Shown: positions 22,286 through 32,934, counted from the first letter of the stretch. The stretch is DNA of 64,000 nt from Rhinopithecus roxellana (GCF_007565055.1 NC_044560.1:49871030-49935029); one strand, 5' to 3'. Program-made: numbers and translations. Notes: generated by a model from the letters alone, not told the origin.

Positions 22286-22289
22286 GTTA

Positions 22290-22470
22290 AGAGGAGGGTG
22301 CTATCTCTGTGACCTGAGATGCTCTGGGCAAGATTCCTGGAGAAGATGAGTCTGGACCTTGACCATGAAGGATGGACAGGATTTACACAGTCAGAGAGGT
22401 ATAAAGTGGACATAGTGTGAGCTAAGGTGCAAAGGCAGGGATGATGACGGAGTGCAATGAGAATGCCTAA
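22290..22470 (-). repeat. L2 LINE fragment, reverse orientation
   Basis: TTCCTGGAGAAGATGAGTCT, GGACCTTGACCATGAAGGAT and AAGGTGCAAAGGCAGGGATG match the reversed L2 block seen at 21.5 kb. Confidence 0.65.
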
Positions 22471-22790
22471 ATGAAACAACTCTCACCTAAATGTCAGCAG
22501 CCATGATTGCCACCCAATAATAGAAGCAGCTTAAAAGCATTTCCTCTTTTGTTATTTCTCCAAACTTCCTCCACATCCCTGGGAAGTGTGGAGGAAGTGC
22601 GTTAACTTGTGCGTTCCCAGAGCACTTTGAGCCCAGCCCTGGAAGCCATTCCATATGCACAGAGGGGCTCAGTGTAGAGTCTGCCTCCTTCTCCACTATA
22701 GGCTCCCAAGGGCAGCCCCAAGCATCCCCACAGTTTTGAGGCTTGGAACAGAGAAGACACACAATAATGTTGGCTGATCAATTGACCAGA
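22471..22790. other. No recognised feature
   Basis: Nothing recognised. Confidence 0.35.
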
Positions 22791-22794
22791 GAGA

Positions 22795-22912
22795 AAACAA
22801 AGGCTCAGAAAGTTTGAGTGACTTGCCTAAGCCACACGTGGTGAACAGATGCTGGCACTGAACCTTGAGCCCAAGACTCTAGAACGCTGTTCTTGCCACT
22901 GAACCATGTGGC
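22795..22912 (-). repeat. MIR SINE, reverse orientation
   Basis: GCTCAGAAAGTTTGAGTGAC, TTGCCTAAGCCACACGTGGT, and GCTGTTCTTGCCACTGAACC. Confidence 0.82.
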
Positions 22913-23019
22913 CAACAGGTATAAATTAGTGCTCCAAACACAGACAGCACAGCTTTGCAAAGTGGCAAAGTTAGGAAGTGATTTTAACTACATAGGGTTT
23001 ACATCTATCTCTCAGCCTC

Positions 23020-23418
23020 TCTTTCCAAAGGGATTCCTCGCTTTGCACATCCCTGGGTCTTTGCATGTCCTTCCACCCAGCATGACCTTCCCCTCCATCT
23101 CTCTGTAAAATCTTGCACATCCTTCAAGGGGCAGCTGGAGTGTACCTCCTCTGTGGTCGTCTTCCTGCTACCCTGACTGAGTGAGTAACCCCTCCTCTTT
23201 GCAGTCATAGCATCATGCTCAAACAGCAACTATCAGCATGAAATCTACATTGTGCAGTGGGGCACTTACATAGTAGAACACATAGCAGAGTCTTCCTTCT
23301 ATATAACACTGACCATTGAAGACAAGGGACTCTATTTTATTTATCTTTATATTCACAGCATCCAGAATAGCTCCTAGGTATTTGATGAATATTTGTTGAA
23401 TGAATGAATGAATCTACT
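23020..23418 (+). repeat. L2 LINE 3' end
   Basis: GGTCTTTGCATGTCCTTCCA, ACATCCTTCAAGGGGCAGCT, GTACCTCCTCTGTGGTCGTC, ATATTCACAGCATCCAGAAT and TATTTGTTGAATGAATGAAT: L2 to its tail. Confidence 0.9.
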
Positions 23419-23581
23419 TAGCCCTTATCCAGAGCTCTTGCTGTGATCCTATCCTAATTGTACCCTTATCTAGTTTTCAGCTGGGTTCAGCCCATGGGAA
23501 GCCTTAGCAGGAGATCAGAGGCTGGGAGGAGCAAGTGAGCCATTCATTCCTCTTTCCGACTTTCAAGCTTAGAGGGGAATG

Positions 23582-23946
23582 TGTTCATTTACTAGGGCTG
23601 CCATAACAAAATATCACAGGCTGGGTGCATAAACAACAGAAATTTATTTTCTCACAGCCCTGGAGGCTAGAAATCTGAGATCAAGATGTTGACAGGATTG
23701 GTTTCTTCTGAGGCCTCTATCTTCTTTCTGTGTCCTCACATAGTCTTTCCTCTCTACATATCTGTGTCCACATTTCTTCTTCTTATAAGGACACCAGTCA
23801 TGTTGGATTAGAGCCCACATTAATGACCTCATTTTAATTTAATTATCTTATGGCGACCTCATCTCCAAATGCAGTCACATTATCAGGTACTGGGAGTTAG
23901 GGCTTCAACTTGTGAGTCTGGAAGGAACATGATTCAGCCCACAGCA
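23582..23946 (-). mobile_element. MaLR solo LTR (MLT1-type), reverse orientation
   Basis: GGGCTGCCATAACAAAATAT, CAACAGAAATTTATTTTCTC, CAGCCCTGGAGGCTAGAAAT, TTCTTATAAGGACACCAGTC, ATTGGA-like GTTGGATTAGAGCCCACATT and AATGCAGTCACATTATCAGG give the whole complement of an MLT1-type LTR. Confidence 0.9.
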
Positions 23947-24164
23947 GGTGCTAATGACTCCCTGCTATTGTGAGTTCCTGGGTGCCAGTCCCTAACTCTG
24001 CCTATACCTCTGTAATAGTGCCTTTATAAATTCTATTTAGCTTCAACCCTTTACAGGTATACTGGCTGTTTTCTGGCAGGTTCTTGCAGATGCAGATATT
24101 GACAGCTTTGGTGATAATAATCTATGACTACTAGTAAGTTTCTTGAGAAGAGGAGTTTAATGCC

Positions 24165-24300
24165 AGCTGTGTGAGAAATTCAAAGTCAAGTAATAGACCC
24201 TTCTCTCTCTCTCTGTGCCTCATTATTTTCATCTGCAAAATGGGATACTAACAACAGCCCCCCCCTTATAGAGTCTTGTCGGAGTCCACTGTGATGAAGG
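24165..24300 (+). repeat. MIR SINE fragment
   Basis: CTCTGTGCCTCATTATTTTC and ATCTGCAAAATGGGATACTA. A run of eight C (24260-24267) follows. Confidence 0.65.
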
Positions 24301-24975
24301 GTGGGACAGCTTTGCAAACTGGGAAAAACAGTAAGACTGAAGGTGTTTTGAGTCCACAGAGTAGATCCATTTTACAAGAAGCAAAGAACAGCTCTACAAT
24401 TCTGGATTCCCAGGTTAGGAGCCTGAAGTTCAAAGCTGCAAGAATGGGGGGACATCTTAAAGGACCAGGCGCTGCTGCTAACAACAGAGAGGAAGTGGAA
24501 TGTGGGCCGTGGCATTTTTTCTGGTCTTCAGTCAAGAGGCCGTCTTGTCAGGATAAGTTCTAGGAACAAGGGAGGGTCTCTTTGTTCCTTCTTGGTAATA
24601 ATGATGTAGCTCATGGGTTTGCTGAGTATTTATGGAAAACAGTCCAGGCAGAGATCTTGGATATGTCTATTTATGATGATGTTGACGTAGAGAGGACCAG
24701 TATGTTCATACAAAGGACATGTTTCCTGTTTCTATAAACATCTTCAATGTGAGAAAAGACTTTGATGGGTCTGTAGGCACAAATTTATGGCTTGATCTGT
24801 GTGAATATAAATCAAGCATACATACCATCCCAATGAAATCGTGCAGATCATTGATTTAGGGTAATGAGGACCTGCAAGCAGGGTGGATTCCAAGGCAACT
24901 TATTTTTGCACATTGGTTAGTCTTCATCTCTGGGACCAGAAAGGGCCTATTTGGCCATGTAGTACCATAAAAGGG
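24301..24975. other. No recognised feature
   Basis: Frames of about 90 codons overlap on both strands at 24266-24563 without motif. Confidence 0.4.
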
Positions 24976-24979
24976 GTGC

Positions 24980-25190
24980 AAGCTCTGGCTTAGACAGTGT
25001 GGGCTCACTGCTAGCATGGGACCACATAATTTAATGCTTTAAGTCTTAGTTTTCTCCTCTTTTAAAACTGAGTTAATGGGGCTCCTTCAAGAGGCTGTTG
25101 AGGTGGGGGGTCAAATGGTACTACTTAGTGATAAATGTCACTAAATTGCACTTAGCAGGTACTACTTTAGTGCTAGTTGATACTCCCTTT
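24980..25190 (+). repeat. MIR SINE, diverged
   Basis: TCTTAGTTTTCTCCTCTTTT, AAAACTGAGTTAATGGGGCT and GCACTTAGCAGGTACTACTT. Confidence 0.7.
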
Positions 25191-25750
25191 CTCTAAGATC
25201 CTGGGTTTGTTTCGTTGATGTCTTGCAATTTTAAATTGGTCTCCAAGTTGGCAGAAGCTGAGCCAGTCACAGGAGTGACCTCTAAAGGCAACCTGAAGCA
25301 CTTGAAATGTACTCGGAGATAATGAACATGACCCTAAGACCCCATCAGGAGCTCGTCTAACTGAGTGTGGAAGACCACAAGCCCTTTCATTTGTACTATT
25401 TGCTTTGGATGCTGATTCTCCTAACTACTTTTTGAGAGGAGTAGGTGATTTACCTCTATTTTTAATAATAATTACAAAATAATAAAAATGGAATAATAAT
25501 TTAGCATCACAGTAAGTCAAGTTGCAGTCTACAGTATTGTACTGTCTCTTGGGAATTAAAATGGTTCATGGGTTACTAGGAATCCTTGGCAGTTTCTAAG
25601 AAAGAGAGTTGTTACAACCAACCCTCTACAATGTAGTCAGATTGAGTTACCTGCATCTTCCACGGGCCAATTGTTTCCCAGCCTATTCAACACTTACTCT
25701 ACTTTAGAGCAGCAGAAAATATACATGATGTATCTCCTGTCACTTAGCCT
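25191..25750. other. No recognised feature
   Basis: Includes an AT-rich AATAAT patch at 25462-25500. Nothing else recognised. Confidence 0.4.
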
Positions 25751-25754
25751 TGTG

Positions 25755-25955
25755 GATTGTTGGTTTCATGGATTCAGAAGATCTGACTTTGGCACCTAAC
25801 TCTGCTACTCAGTCACCATGACACCGCATGCAATCATTTCCCCACTCTTGGCCTCAGTTTCTTCATCAGTAAAAATTCCTACCTGATTCAAAGGAGCATA
25901 AGAGAAGACCCATTGAGAAGATAAGTGTATGGTAGTTTGTAAACTGACTGTTGGG
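25755..25955 (+). repeat. MIR SINE
   Basis: TCAGAAGATCTGACTTTGGC, CTAACTCTGCTACTCAGTCA, CTTGGCCTCAGTTTCTTCAT and CAGTAAAAATTCCTACCTG. Confidence 0.8.
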
Positions 25956-26129
25956 TCAAAGACAAGGATGTTTGCTTTTCCTCCCCAGACCTCAGCTTCG
26001 CCCTGTTTTAGTCAAAGTCGCCAGCATCATCTATTTCCTCTTCATTTCTTCACCCACCACATGCCATTCACTGGCAAGCCCTAACAATTCTATTTCCTTA
26101 GATGTAGAGTGATTCTTTGTATTTGTAAT

Positions 26130-26275
26130 ATATTTATTTTGACATATTTTAACTTTTTATTTTAAAATTATTTGACTTATGGAAATGTTGCAACACTTGT
26201 ACAAAAAATTGTGTTGTACCATTCATCCAGATTTCTCAAATGTTAACGTTTTGCTCGATTTGCTTCCCCACCACC
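26130..26275 (-). mobile_element. Old L1 fragment, reverse orientation
   Basis: AAAATTATTTGACTTATGGA, AATGTTGCAACACTTGTAC, TACCATTCATCCAGATTTCT and CAAATGTTAACGTTTTGC resemble the complement of an L1M 3' UTR. Confidence 0.55.
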
Positions 26276-26277
26276 CC

Positions 26278-26315
26278 GTGTGTGTGTGTGTCTCTCTGTC
26301 TGTCTGTCTGTCTAC
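26278..26315. repeat. Compound (TG)n/(TCTG)n repeat
   Basis: GTGTGTGTGTGTG followed by TCTCTCTGTCTGTCTGTCTG. Confidence 0.95.
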
Positions 26316-26324
26316 CACTGGTCA

Positions 26325-26618
26325 TTCAAGTTTTAGCTCAATGTCTCCTCTTAAAGGTCATCTTCCTAAGCCCATGGTCCCACCCTATGGCACCATTCCA
26401 ACTGTAGTACTCTACAGAACACTGAACTCCAGCTGATATTTTTCTTGGCTTTTTATTTACTAGTTACCTCCCTGCTTCCCCCAAGAGGATGGAAGTCTTA
26501 TTGGAGAATTGGCCTTGTGTCCCTTGCGTTATTCACTGCTGAATCCTCAGAGCCTAGAACAGAGCCTGCACAGAACTGGCAGTTAATCATTATTTTGGTG
26601 AATAAGTGAATTGGGGAA
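26325..26618 (+). repeat. L2 LINE 3' end
   Basis: TTTTAGCTCAATGTCTCCTC, CCAAGAGGATGGAAGTCTTA, TGCTGAATCCTCAGAGCCTA and a diverged terminus ending GTGAATAAGTGAAT. Confidence 0.85.
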
Positions 26619-26869
26619 CTGCTGTGTCTGTCCTGTACAGGATCTTAAGTGGCATGCAGCGTGTTCTCTGCAGTCAAGGTGTAAATGTCCTTTGGAGCCT
26701 ATACTGGTTGCAACATTCACTTCCATCATGAAAATATTTGTCTGCTCTTACCCTAGGAGGGGATTACTTAACACAGAGCTAACACTTGGGTATAAAGTCT
26801 CCAAGAAAGAGAGAGAAAACCACAGAAATGTGGACACACATAGGAAGAGAGTATGGCAACTTAGTTGTT

Positions 26870-27100
26870 TGCATTTGGCTCTGGAGGTAGAATGCTTTGT
26901 TCGTGTGCAGGTTTTCCACTTACTGCTGTGATTTTAGACAAATTACTTAAACACTCCATGTCTTGGTCTCCTTATGTGTAAAACAGAGATAATAAAAAAT
27001 CTTCTCCATAAACTTGTTGCATGATCAAATATATTAATATGTTTAAACTGCTTAGAGCCATGGCTGGCATATGGCAAGTGTTCAGTAAATGTCATCATGA
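26870..27100 (+). repeat. MIR SINE; apparent donor of the insert in the 29.1 kb Alu
   Basis: GTTTTCCACTTACTGCTGTG, GACAAATTACTTAAACACTC, GGTCTCCTTATGTGTAAAAC and GTTTAAACTGCTTAGAGCCA followed by TGGCTGGCATATGGCAAGTG. Its segment 27039-27063 recurs, inverted and without mismatch, at 29351-29375, sharing the non-consensus GTTTAAACTG. Confidence 0.88.
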
Positions 27101-27149
27101 AAAATAGTTACATAATTGAGAGCAGATGGTGTATACTGTCTTATAACCT

Positions 27150-27420
27150 TTTTTTAACTTGACAAAATATTCTAAATATTTCATATCAACAAATATTCTT
27201 TTACCACATGATTATTAAAGGCTAAAATTTTTCTGTCATATAGATGCACTATAAGTTTCCTGAAATATTTAAGTTGCTTCCAATTATTTTTATTATCAAC
27301 AACACTACGTTGAATATCCTTGTACATGTATCTTTTCACACATCAGCAACTATTTCTCCTTCTTGTATATCTAGAAGTGGAATTGGTGGGTCACAAGCCG
27401 TGCATATTTCCTGACCTGAA
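27150..27420 (-). mobile_element. Old L1 (L1M) ORF2 end, reverse orientation
   Basis: GTTGCTTCCAATTATTTTTA, CAACACTACGTTGAATATCC, TTGTACATGTATCTTTTCAC and TCTAGAAGTGGAATTGGTGG are the complement of the L1 ORF2 C-terminal and 3' region. Confidence 0.75.
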
Positions 27421-27770
27421 ATACAGATTCCAAGTGCCCAAGACAGGCTGTCCCAACAGAGGCATTTCCTCAGAGATCCAAGTCCAGAGGCGAGGGCAGT
27501 TCCTAATCTCAGCCATTTCCCTGTCACTCTCTGCCCCCGCGCCAGTCAGGCTACAGCCAGTGTGTCCAGCTGAGGCCACCGCAGGTTCCAATAATCCTGT
27601 TTACTCGGCTCTGGGCAGGAACACAACCTGGATGTTCTCTCTCTAGGGGATATCGGGGACTTTTGCTTTGAACTTCATCCAAGAGACTAAAAACAACCAC
27701 ATCCACCACGTCTGCTATTTCACCACTGGCCTCACCCCTGTTGCTTGACCCTGTTGCCTGGCTGTGTTTA
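27421..27770. other. No recognised feature
   Basis: Nothing recognised. Confidence 0.35.
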
Positions 27771-27774
27771 CAAA

Positions 27775-27905
27775 AGCATCTACACTTTTTAGACCCTTTT
27801 CAATCATGGCCTTCCCACCCCTGTCACCCAGCAGAAAGCCTTCTCTTCTTTAAGACTTAGCTCAAATGCCACCTCTTCCAGGAAGGCTGTTCCCCTTCGA
27901 TCAGC
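27775..27905 (+). repeat. L2 LINE fragment
   Basis: TTAAGACTTAGCTCAAATGC, CACCTCTTCCAGGAAGGCTG and TTCCCCTTCGATC. Confidence 0.75.
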
Positions 27906-28143
27906 GCTTCCCAGTGTGGGGAAAGGAAACTCCTGGGTAGTGGAGCCAGATGCATCTGGGCAGAGCAGCAGCACACTCCCCTCCAGCTGTGTGCCCTTCT
28001 CCTTGGGGGTTTTCTTTCTAGCCTTAGCATCCTCTTCTAAACTCACAGATAAAATGACGACCCTAACACAAACCTCTCAGTGTCTTTGTAAAGTGGTGTC
28101 TTTAAGCTCCCAGTAAGATTGATACCAAGGCAGGTGATTTTTT

Positions 28144-28424
28144 AAAAAGGAATGGTGTCCACATGTTCTCACTCATGAGTGGGAGCTGAACAATGAAAAC
28201 ACATGAACGCAGGGAGAGGAGCAATACGCATTGGGGCCTGTCGGGGGTTTGGAGGAAGAAGAGCATCAGGATAAATAGCTAATGTATAAGGGGCTTAATG
28301 TATAGGTGATGGGTTGATAGGTGCAGCAAACCACCATGACACATGTTTACCTATGCAACAAACCTGCACGTCCTGCACATGTGTCCTGGAAGTTAAAATA
28401 AAATTTAAAAAAAAGGAATGGTGT
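28144..28424 (+). mobile_element. 5'-truncated primate L1 (3' end only) with perfect target-site duplication
   Basis: A 251-bp L1 insert (28159-28409) flanked by perfect copies of AAAAAGGAATGGTGT (28144-28158 and 28410-28424). The insert starts CCACATGTTCTCACTCATGA, passes GCAAACCACCATGACACATG and AACAAACCTGCACG, and ends AATAAAATTTAAAA. It holds only the last codons of ORF2 and the 3' UTR. Confidence 0.96.
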
Positions 28425-29072
28425 TTTTGTGCTGTTGGCTTGTATGTTTAGTTTTTGGTCTGCTTGGCAAGAATGTCCTTTCAAACTCCCCAAGAGAAGG
28501 AGGACACTCTTGTCTTTCTGACGGGCTGAGCAATGCTTATATAACCTCTCCCCTATTACCCTGCTTAAAGAGAGATCCATTATTCCAGAAGAAGAAGGGT
28601 AGGCCAAGACTGGTGCTAAGGTTGAGAAGGTGGAATGGCCCGTATCTGGCAGGGATTCTCCAAGATGGCAAAATAAACTACAGTGGCTGCCATTTCCAAA
28701 GACGGGGAGCTGCATCCTACTACCATATAGCATCCCAACCCAGGAGGGGCAGAACCTCTGGAAGAGCAAAAGAAAAAGCCAAAAGATTTCACATACAGAG
28801 CTGTGGTTCTAGCGGTTACAGGCAAAGCTATCCCTGGTCTTTTTCTAGCATAGCAGGAGGGCTAGGAGAACTGTCTCCTTTAAATGGGGCACAGCACAGC
28901 ACTGCAGGGGTAGATCTAGACTCTCCATTCTCATACAGTCTCCCTTGGCTACAGACTTTTGAATATAGGACAGATACATTTTAATAAAGAGAATCTGTTA
29001 TCCTAAAGAAAATTCTCTGGGTGAGCCAATGTATAAGAACTCAGGGTCACCATGTGTTATTATTACTTTGGA
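28425..29072. other. Unrecognised sequence with a 188-codon forward open frame
   Basis: A frame from 28418 to 28984 encodes a 188-residue product rich in Ser, Arg and Gly, starting in the L1 target duplication. It has a hydrophobic start (FLCCWLVCLVFGLLG) and no motif I recognise. No repeat family seen. I do not call it a gene. Confidence 0.4.
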
Positions 29073-29427
29073 TTTTTTTTGGTTTTTTTTTTTTTTTTTT
29101 TTTTTTTTTTGAGACAAAGTCTCACTTTGTAGCCCAGGTTGGAGTGCAGTGGCACGATCTCGGCTTACTGCAACCTCCGCCACCCGGGTTCAAGTGATTC
29201 TCCTGCTTCAGCCTCCCAAGTAGCTGGGACTATAGGCACACACTGCCATACCCGGCTAATTTTTGTATTTGTAGTGGAGATGAGGTTTCACTGTGTTGGC
29301 CAGACGGGTCTCGAACGCCTGACCTCAGGTGATCCACCCACTTTGGCCTCCCATGGCTCTAAGCAGTTTAAACATTTTACACCCAAACTGCTGGGATTAT
29401 AAGCATAAGCCACCACACCCAGCATGG
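29073..29427 (-). mobile_element. Alu (AluS-like), reverse orientation, with a 32-bp internal insertion
   Basis: T-run (29083-29110) then GAGACAAAGTCTCACTTTGT, GGCTTACTGCAACCTCCGCC, CTCAGGTGATCCACCC, and CACCACACCCAGC at the end. TGGATTTTTTTTGG and TGGATTGTTTTTTTCC flank it as a probable target duplication. The CCTCCCAAA-TGCTGGG junction expected in every Alu is split at about 29354-29385 by foreign sequence (GGCTCTAAGCAGTTTAAACA and more). Confidence 0.95.
29354..29385 (-). other. Templated insertion within the Alu, copied in inverted orientation from the MIR at 27.04 kb
   Basis: 29351-29375 is identical over 25 bases to the reverse complement of 27039-27063; the first few bases are shared with the Alu. 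About 7 further bases (TTTACAC...) have no matched source there. Both copies contain the palindrome GTTTAAAC, which the MIR consensus lacks. Confidence 0.75.
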
Positions 29428-30030
29428 ATTGTTTTTTTCCTTTTTATTGCTTAAAGTTTTAATGTCTATCTCAGTGGCCAGGATATTGAAGCATATACAA
29501 TTTGGAGAGCTTTCTTTCAGAAAACAATTACAAATACAAAATGCCTATGGTCACTCCAAGTTACCCAGCAGGAGGGGAAGTGTGATGGAGGCAATGTGGG
29601 AGTGGAAGGAGATGGCAATCTTCACTCTTAGAGACTAAAATATTACATTTTGGCGAATTTTATAATAACATCTGACAGCAGGGACACATTGCTAGGGTCC
29701 CTCTCAAAAGAAGCCTGTGCAATGAAGGATTCAGAAGTATAAGCTTGTTAATGTCACCCTTGCAGTTGGGACATCTTTATGCTGAAGACTAAAAACAGAC
29801 TCTTAAACTCCATTCCTTGTAAGTCCCCAGGATTTGGGGCAACCCTTACCCCATATAACAGATAGAATTTCCTACCAAATTGGGGGTGCAGGTGGCAAGC
29901 CAGATTTATTTGATTTAGAAAAACACATAAATATGACATTTTTGCACAAAAGCATCATAAAACATCTTAACTACTTCATGTTCAGGAAATATCTTTATTT
30001 TTAAAAGGCAATCAAACAACATATTGAAGA
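29428..30030. other. No recognised feature
   Basis: Nothing recognised. Confidence 0.4.
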
Positions 30031-30034
30031 AAAT

Positions 30035-30170
30035 CAATACCTTCATGGGTCTTAGTTTCCCCATCTCAAACATGGAGATGATGTCACCTACCCCATTGAT
30101 TTGGTGTAAGAGTAAGATGAACTAATGCTTAGAAAGACCCTGGAGCAGGAGAAGGTATTATTTCCCAGGT
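30035..30170 (+). repeat. MIR SINE fragment
   Basis: GGTCTTAGTTTCCCCATCTC, AAACATGGAGATGATGTCAC and AGATGAACTAATGCTTAGAA. Confidence 0.78.
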
Positions 30171-30399
30171 ATCTCCGTGATCCCTTGCCCTTGCCTGAGT
30201 TGGTACCAAGAAGACAGAGAAAAATGGAACCAGCTCCTTTCTTCAAGGCACTTATGGTCTGATCTCTCTAGGCTACTAAAGGAATTTAACTGTGCAAAAC
30301 TGAGCTCTGTAAAGCAGAGGAGGGGACAGGCCAGTGAGTGTTAGCTCACAGACAAGAGAAGCTCACTTAGACTGAGGCCTTGGAGAATTCTAAGAGCGT

Positions 30400-30600
30400 T
30401 GGCTGGCTTTGGGAGCAAACTTTGATACAGCAGTCTGTTGGAGTTCATCTCAGGGCTACATCTGCCTGGCTGTGTGTTTTTTATAAGGGAAATCGCTTAC
30501 GTTCTGAGGGCCTGAGTTTCTACTGGGATTTGGTGAGAGTGTCAGAAGGACTGAGTTAAGCATCCAGCACAGAACAGGCGCTCAATAGGTGGATACATGT
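30400..30600 (+). repeat. MIR SINE, diverged
   Basis: TCTGCCTGGCTGTGTGTTTT, GGCCTGAGTTTCTACTGGGA and CAGAACAGGCGCTCAATAGG. Confidence 0.7.
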
Positions 30601-31180
30601 TCCACTATGTCCATTCCTACCCTGGTTGAGATCCTTTGGTAAAAATCATCCTCTGGTTCTCTGGGAAATCATTTCTGGATCCTTTTTGCTGCAAGAATTC
30701 AATTTCAAAGTCCAAGCAGAGGGCTCAGGGTGCTTCCCCCCTGCACTTAATTCCACTGAATTCTATTTAAATGAAGCATCCTCCTTCAAGGAGGAAATTC
30801 AAACCACTTCCTCTTATTAGAGAGTTTTTGCAAGGTCTACTTTTCCTAACGTCTGGCCAGATGGCCAGCTGTGAAGAGTCAGAATCATTCGATTTGAGGG
30901 TGGTTTTGTGGCGCTTTCTTCTGGTTCCTGTGCTGACTCAGGCCAATGGGTCAGACCCCCAAAGCTCCAGTCTCCCATCCCGGAGCTCTTCCCCATCATC
31001 CTCCCTGTGGGTTTCTTGCCATTAGCACCCTCCAGTCTGCCAGGCAGTCTGCTGCCAAGACAGCAGACCTCACTCCAGTAATTTCTGTACAACCCCAGTT
31101 TTCTCTTGTCCCTCGACGCCTTTCCCCACTCCATCAGCTGTGTCTTTGTTGCAGCTGTCTCATGAGGGTGAGGGCCACCC
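30601..31180. other. No recognised feature
   Basis: Nothing recognised. Frames of 84-105 codons overlap on both strands without motif. Confidence 0.4.
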
Positions 31181-31184
31181 TAAT

Positions 31185-31310
31185 ATCATGGCTGAGTATT
31201 GGACTGAGAATCAGAAAATCTCAGCTCTGCCAGCAACGTTTCCAGCCTCAGGGATGTCCCTAAGCTCCCATTTCATCATGTTCAGAATAAAAGGGGCTGG
31301 ATCAGATTAG
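31185..31310 (+). repeat. MIR SINE fragment
   Basis: ATCTCAGCTCTGCCAGCAAC, CCCATTTCATCATGTTCAGA and ATAAAAGGGGCTGGATCAGA. Confidence 0.6.
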
Positions 31311-31424
31311 ACCAAGGGGTCCCCCAGGAAACCGTCAATGCCCCCGCCCCCCATCCTACTGCTTTCTATTGAGGACCCTCCTCCCTGTTCATTGCAGCAT
31401 CAAGGTTAAATTTTGGCATGTCTC

Positions 31425-31735
31425 TTTAAATCATTCACTGAGAACTTGCTGTAAACCAGGCCTATGTGAGGCTTAAAGATACTTAAATGAATGGCACAGT
31501 GCCTATTCTGAAGGAGCTCACAGAGAAAAGCATGAACTTTTGAAGATTATAAGAAAGGTGATATGCTAGGAAGGAATACTTCAGAGGCCCCTCAGAGGTG
31601 TCATCCCAGATGAAGAGCCACATTGAACCTTGAGGATCAAGTTGGTCTCTGTGCTCAGAGGAGGTAAGGGAAGGGTGTTCCAGGAGAAGAGAATAGCATG
31701 TGCAAAGATTGAGCGTTGGTTCAGAGATTTAGAAT
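31425..31735 (-). repeat. L2 LINE, reverse orientation
   Basis: TCATTCACTGAGAACTTGCT, GTGCCTATTCTGAAGGAGCT, CATTGAACCTTGAGGATCAA and TGTTCCAGGAGAAGAGAATA follow the reversed L2 order. Confidence 0.75.
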
Positions 31736-31739
31736 GAAT

Positions 31740-32320
31740 TCACTGGGGCTGCCATGCAATGTTCACATGTGAGCAGCAGAAAGGCCCCAGAAAGAGGACA
31801 GAGCATATAGTAGGACCTGGGGCCTCCCACTGTAGAAAGAGAAACCTCTGTCTGGTGGTCATTTGTGGAAGTTTCCAGTGCAATCTGACGTCAAGGAGCT
31901 CACCAAATCCAGAAAGCAGAAACAATTTGTTGAGCCTGGGACTGTTAGTTTCACATCAGAATATCTGACTAAGACTAGAAGAAAACAGTCTTAAAAGTAA
32001 GACAAATATTTAAAGTTTTAAGAGCTAAGCCTACAAATTAGGAAGAATGGGCAACTTGAATGTCAGATGTGTACCTTTGTCCTCCCTAATTTAAAGCAGA
32101 CTTTGTTTTCTGGTGGAAGATGGATTGAAATCCCCCTGCCTGCTCAATAATATGGAGACCTACTTCTGACGAGACAGTGTTTTATGTTACAGGCAACCAA
32201 ATTTAATAAGCTAACAGACAAAAAAAGAGATGATGTCAATATGGCTTTATCTGGGAACTCAAAGAAATAGATTGTTCATTTAGGCTGATGTTGTTCCAGT
32301 CTTAATTGTAGTAAAGGAGA
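31740..32320. other. No recognised feature
   Basis: Nothing recognised. Confidence 0.4.
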
Positions 32321-32324
32321 ACAT

Positions 32325-32399
32325 TGAAAATTTTCCATCTCTTGATCCTCTTTGCTAGGGGGAAAAGTGAAAATTTTCCGTCTCTTGATCCTCTTTGCT
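32325..32399. repeat. 32-bp duplication, period 43
   Basis: TGAAAATTTTCCATCTCTTG and the next 12 bases (32325-32356) recur at 32368-32399 with one mismatch. The spacer AGGGGGAAAAG is partly complementary to TTTCCCCTA just after the second copy. Confidence 0.95.
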
Positions 32400-32509
32400 T
32401 TCCCCTACCCTAACCCTGACATATTCACTCCGAAAAATAAGCTCTTGCTCAGCGAAAGAGATGAAGTTTCACTTCTCTTCCCTCCATTCCTTCTCAAGAT
32501 AGGAGGGAG

Positions 32510-32825
32510 CTGATATTTACTGATACCTGCTCTGTGCTGGCCCTTTATATACATTCACCTTTCACCATAAGACACGATCCTACAAGGAAATCAGTATTTT
32601 CTCCATTGTGAAGATGAGGTTACCAAGGCTCAAAGAGATTAGGTTAATTTGTTACGGTCACACAGCTCAGGTACATTTGAGTAGTATTCCTGTATGGTCA
32701 GGGCAACAGGAAAGTGGCTAGATTTGATTCTTTTCACTCAAGAGAGAATTGTTGAGTTGGGATTTTGATTCCCCTGTTTTTGCTGACACCAAAGTCCATG
32801 CTCTTTCCACCTGTCCCTTTGGATT
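32510..32825 (-). repeat. MIR SINE, reverse orientation, split by an 80-bp insertion
   Basis: Left part: TACTGATACCTGCTCTGTGC, GAGGTTACCAAGGCTCAAAG, GGTCACACAGCTCAG (to 32670). Right part: GAGTTGGGATTTTGATTCCC and AAAGTCCATGCTCTTTCCAC (from about 32754). In an intact MIR these two parts are separated by about ten bases. Confidence 0.85.
32671..32750 (-). other. 80-bp inverted copy of 33931-34012, inserted in a MIR
   Basis: From GTACATTTGAGTAGTATTCC to ACTCAAGAGAGAATT the segment matches the reverse complement of 33931-34012 with about five substitutions in 80 positions (about 94%). Similarity ends sharply on both sides. The interrupted MIR shows that this is the recipient and the 34.0 kb copy the donor. 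Confidence 0.9.
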
Positions 32826-32934
32826 CCTATAATCCGGAGATTTGCTTAATGGAGAGTGACTGTGTATGTGTAGTATCTGTGGATGGAGAACTTTAAAGAA
32901 GTGGAACACAATAAGCTCTGTTTAACCATTCCTT

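Noticed and set aside
32400..32425. Possible interstitial telomere repeat (CCCTAACCCT)
   Set aside because: Only about one and a half CCCTAA units are present; too short to be more than chance.
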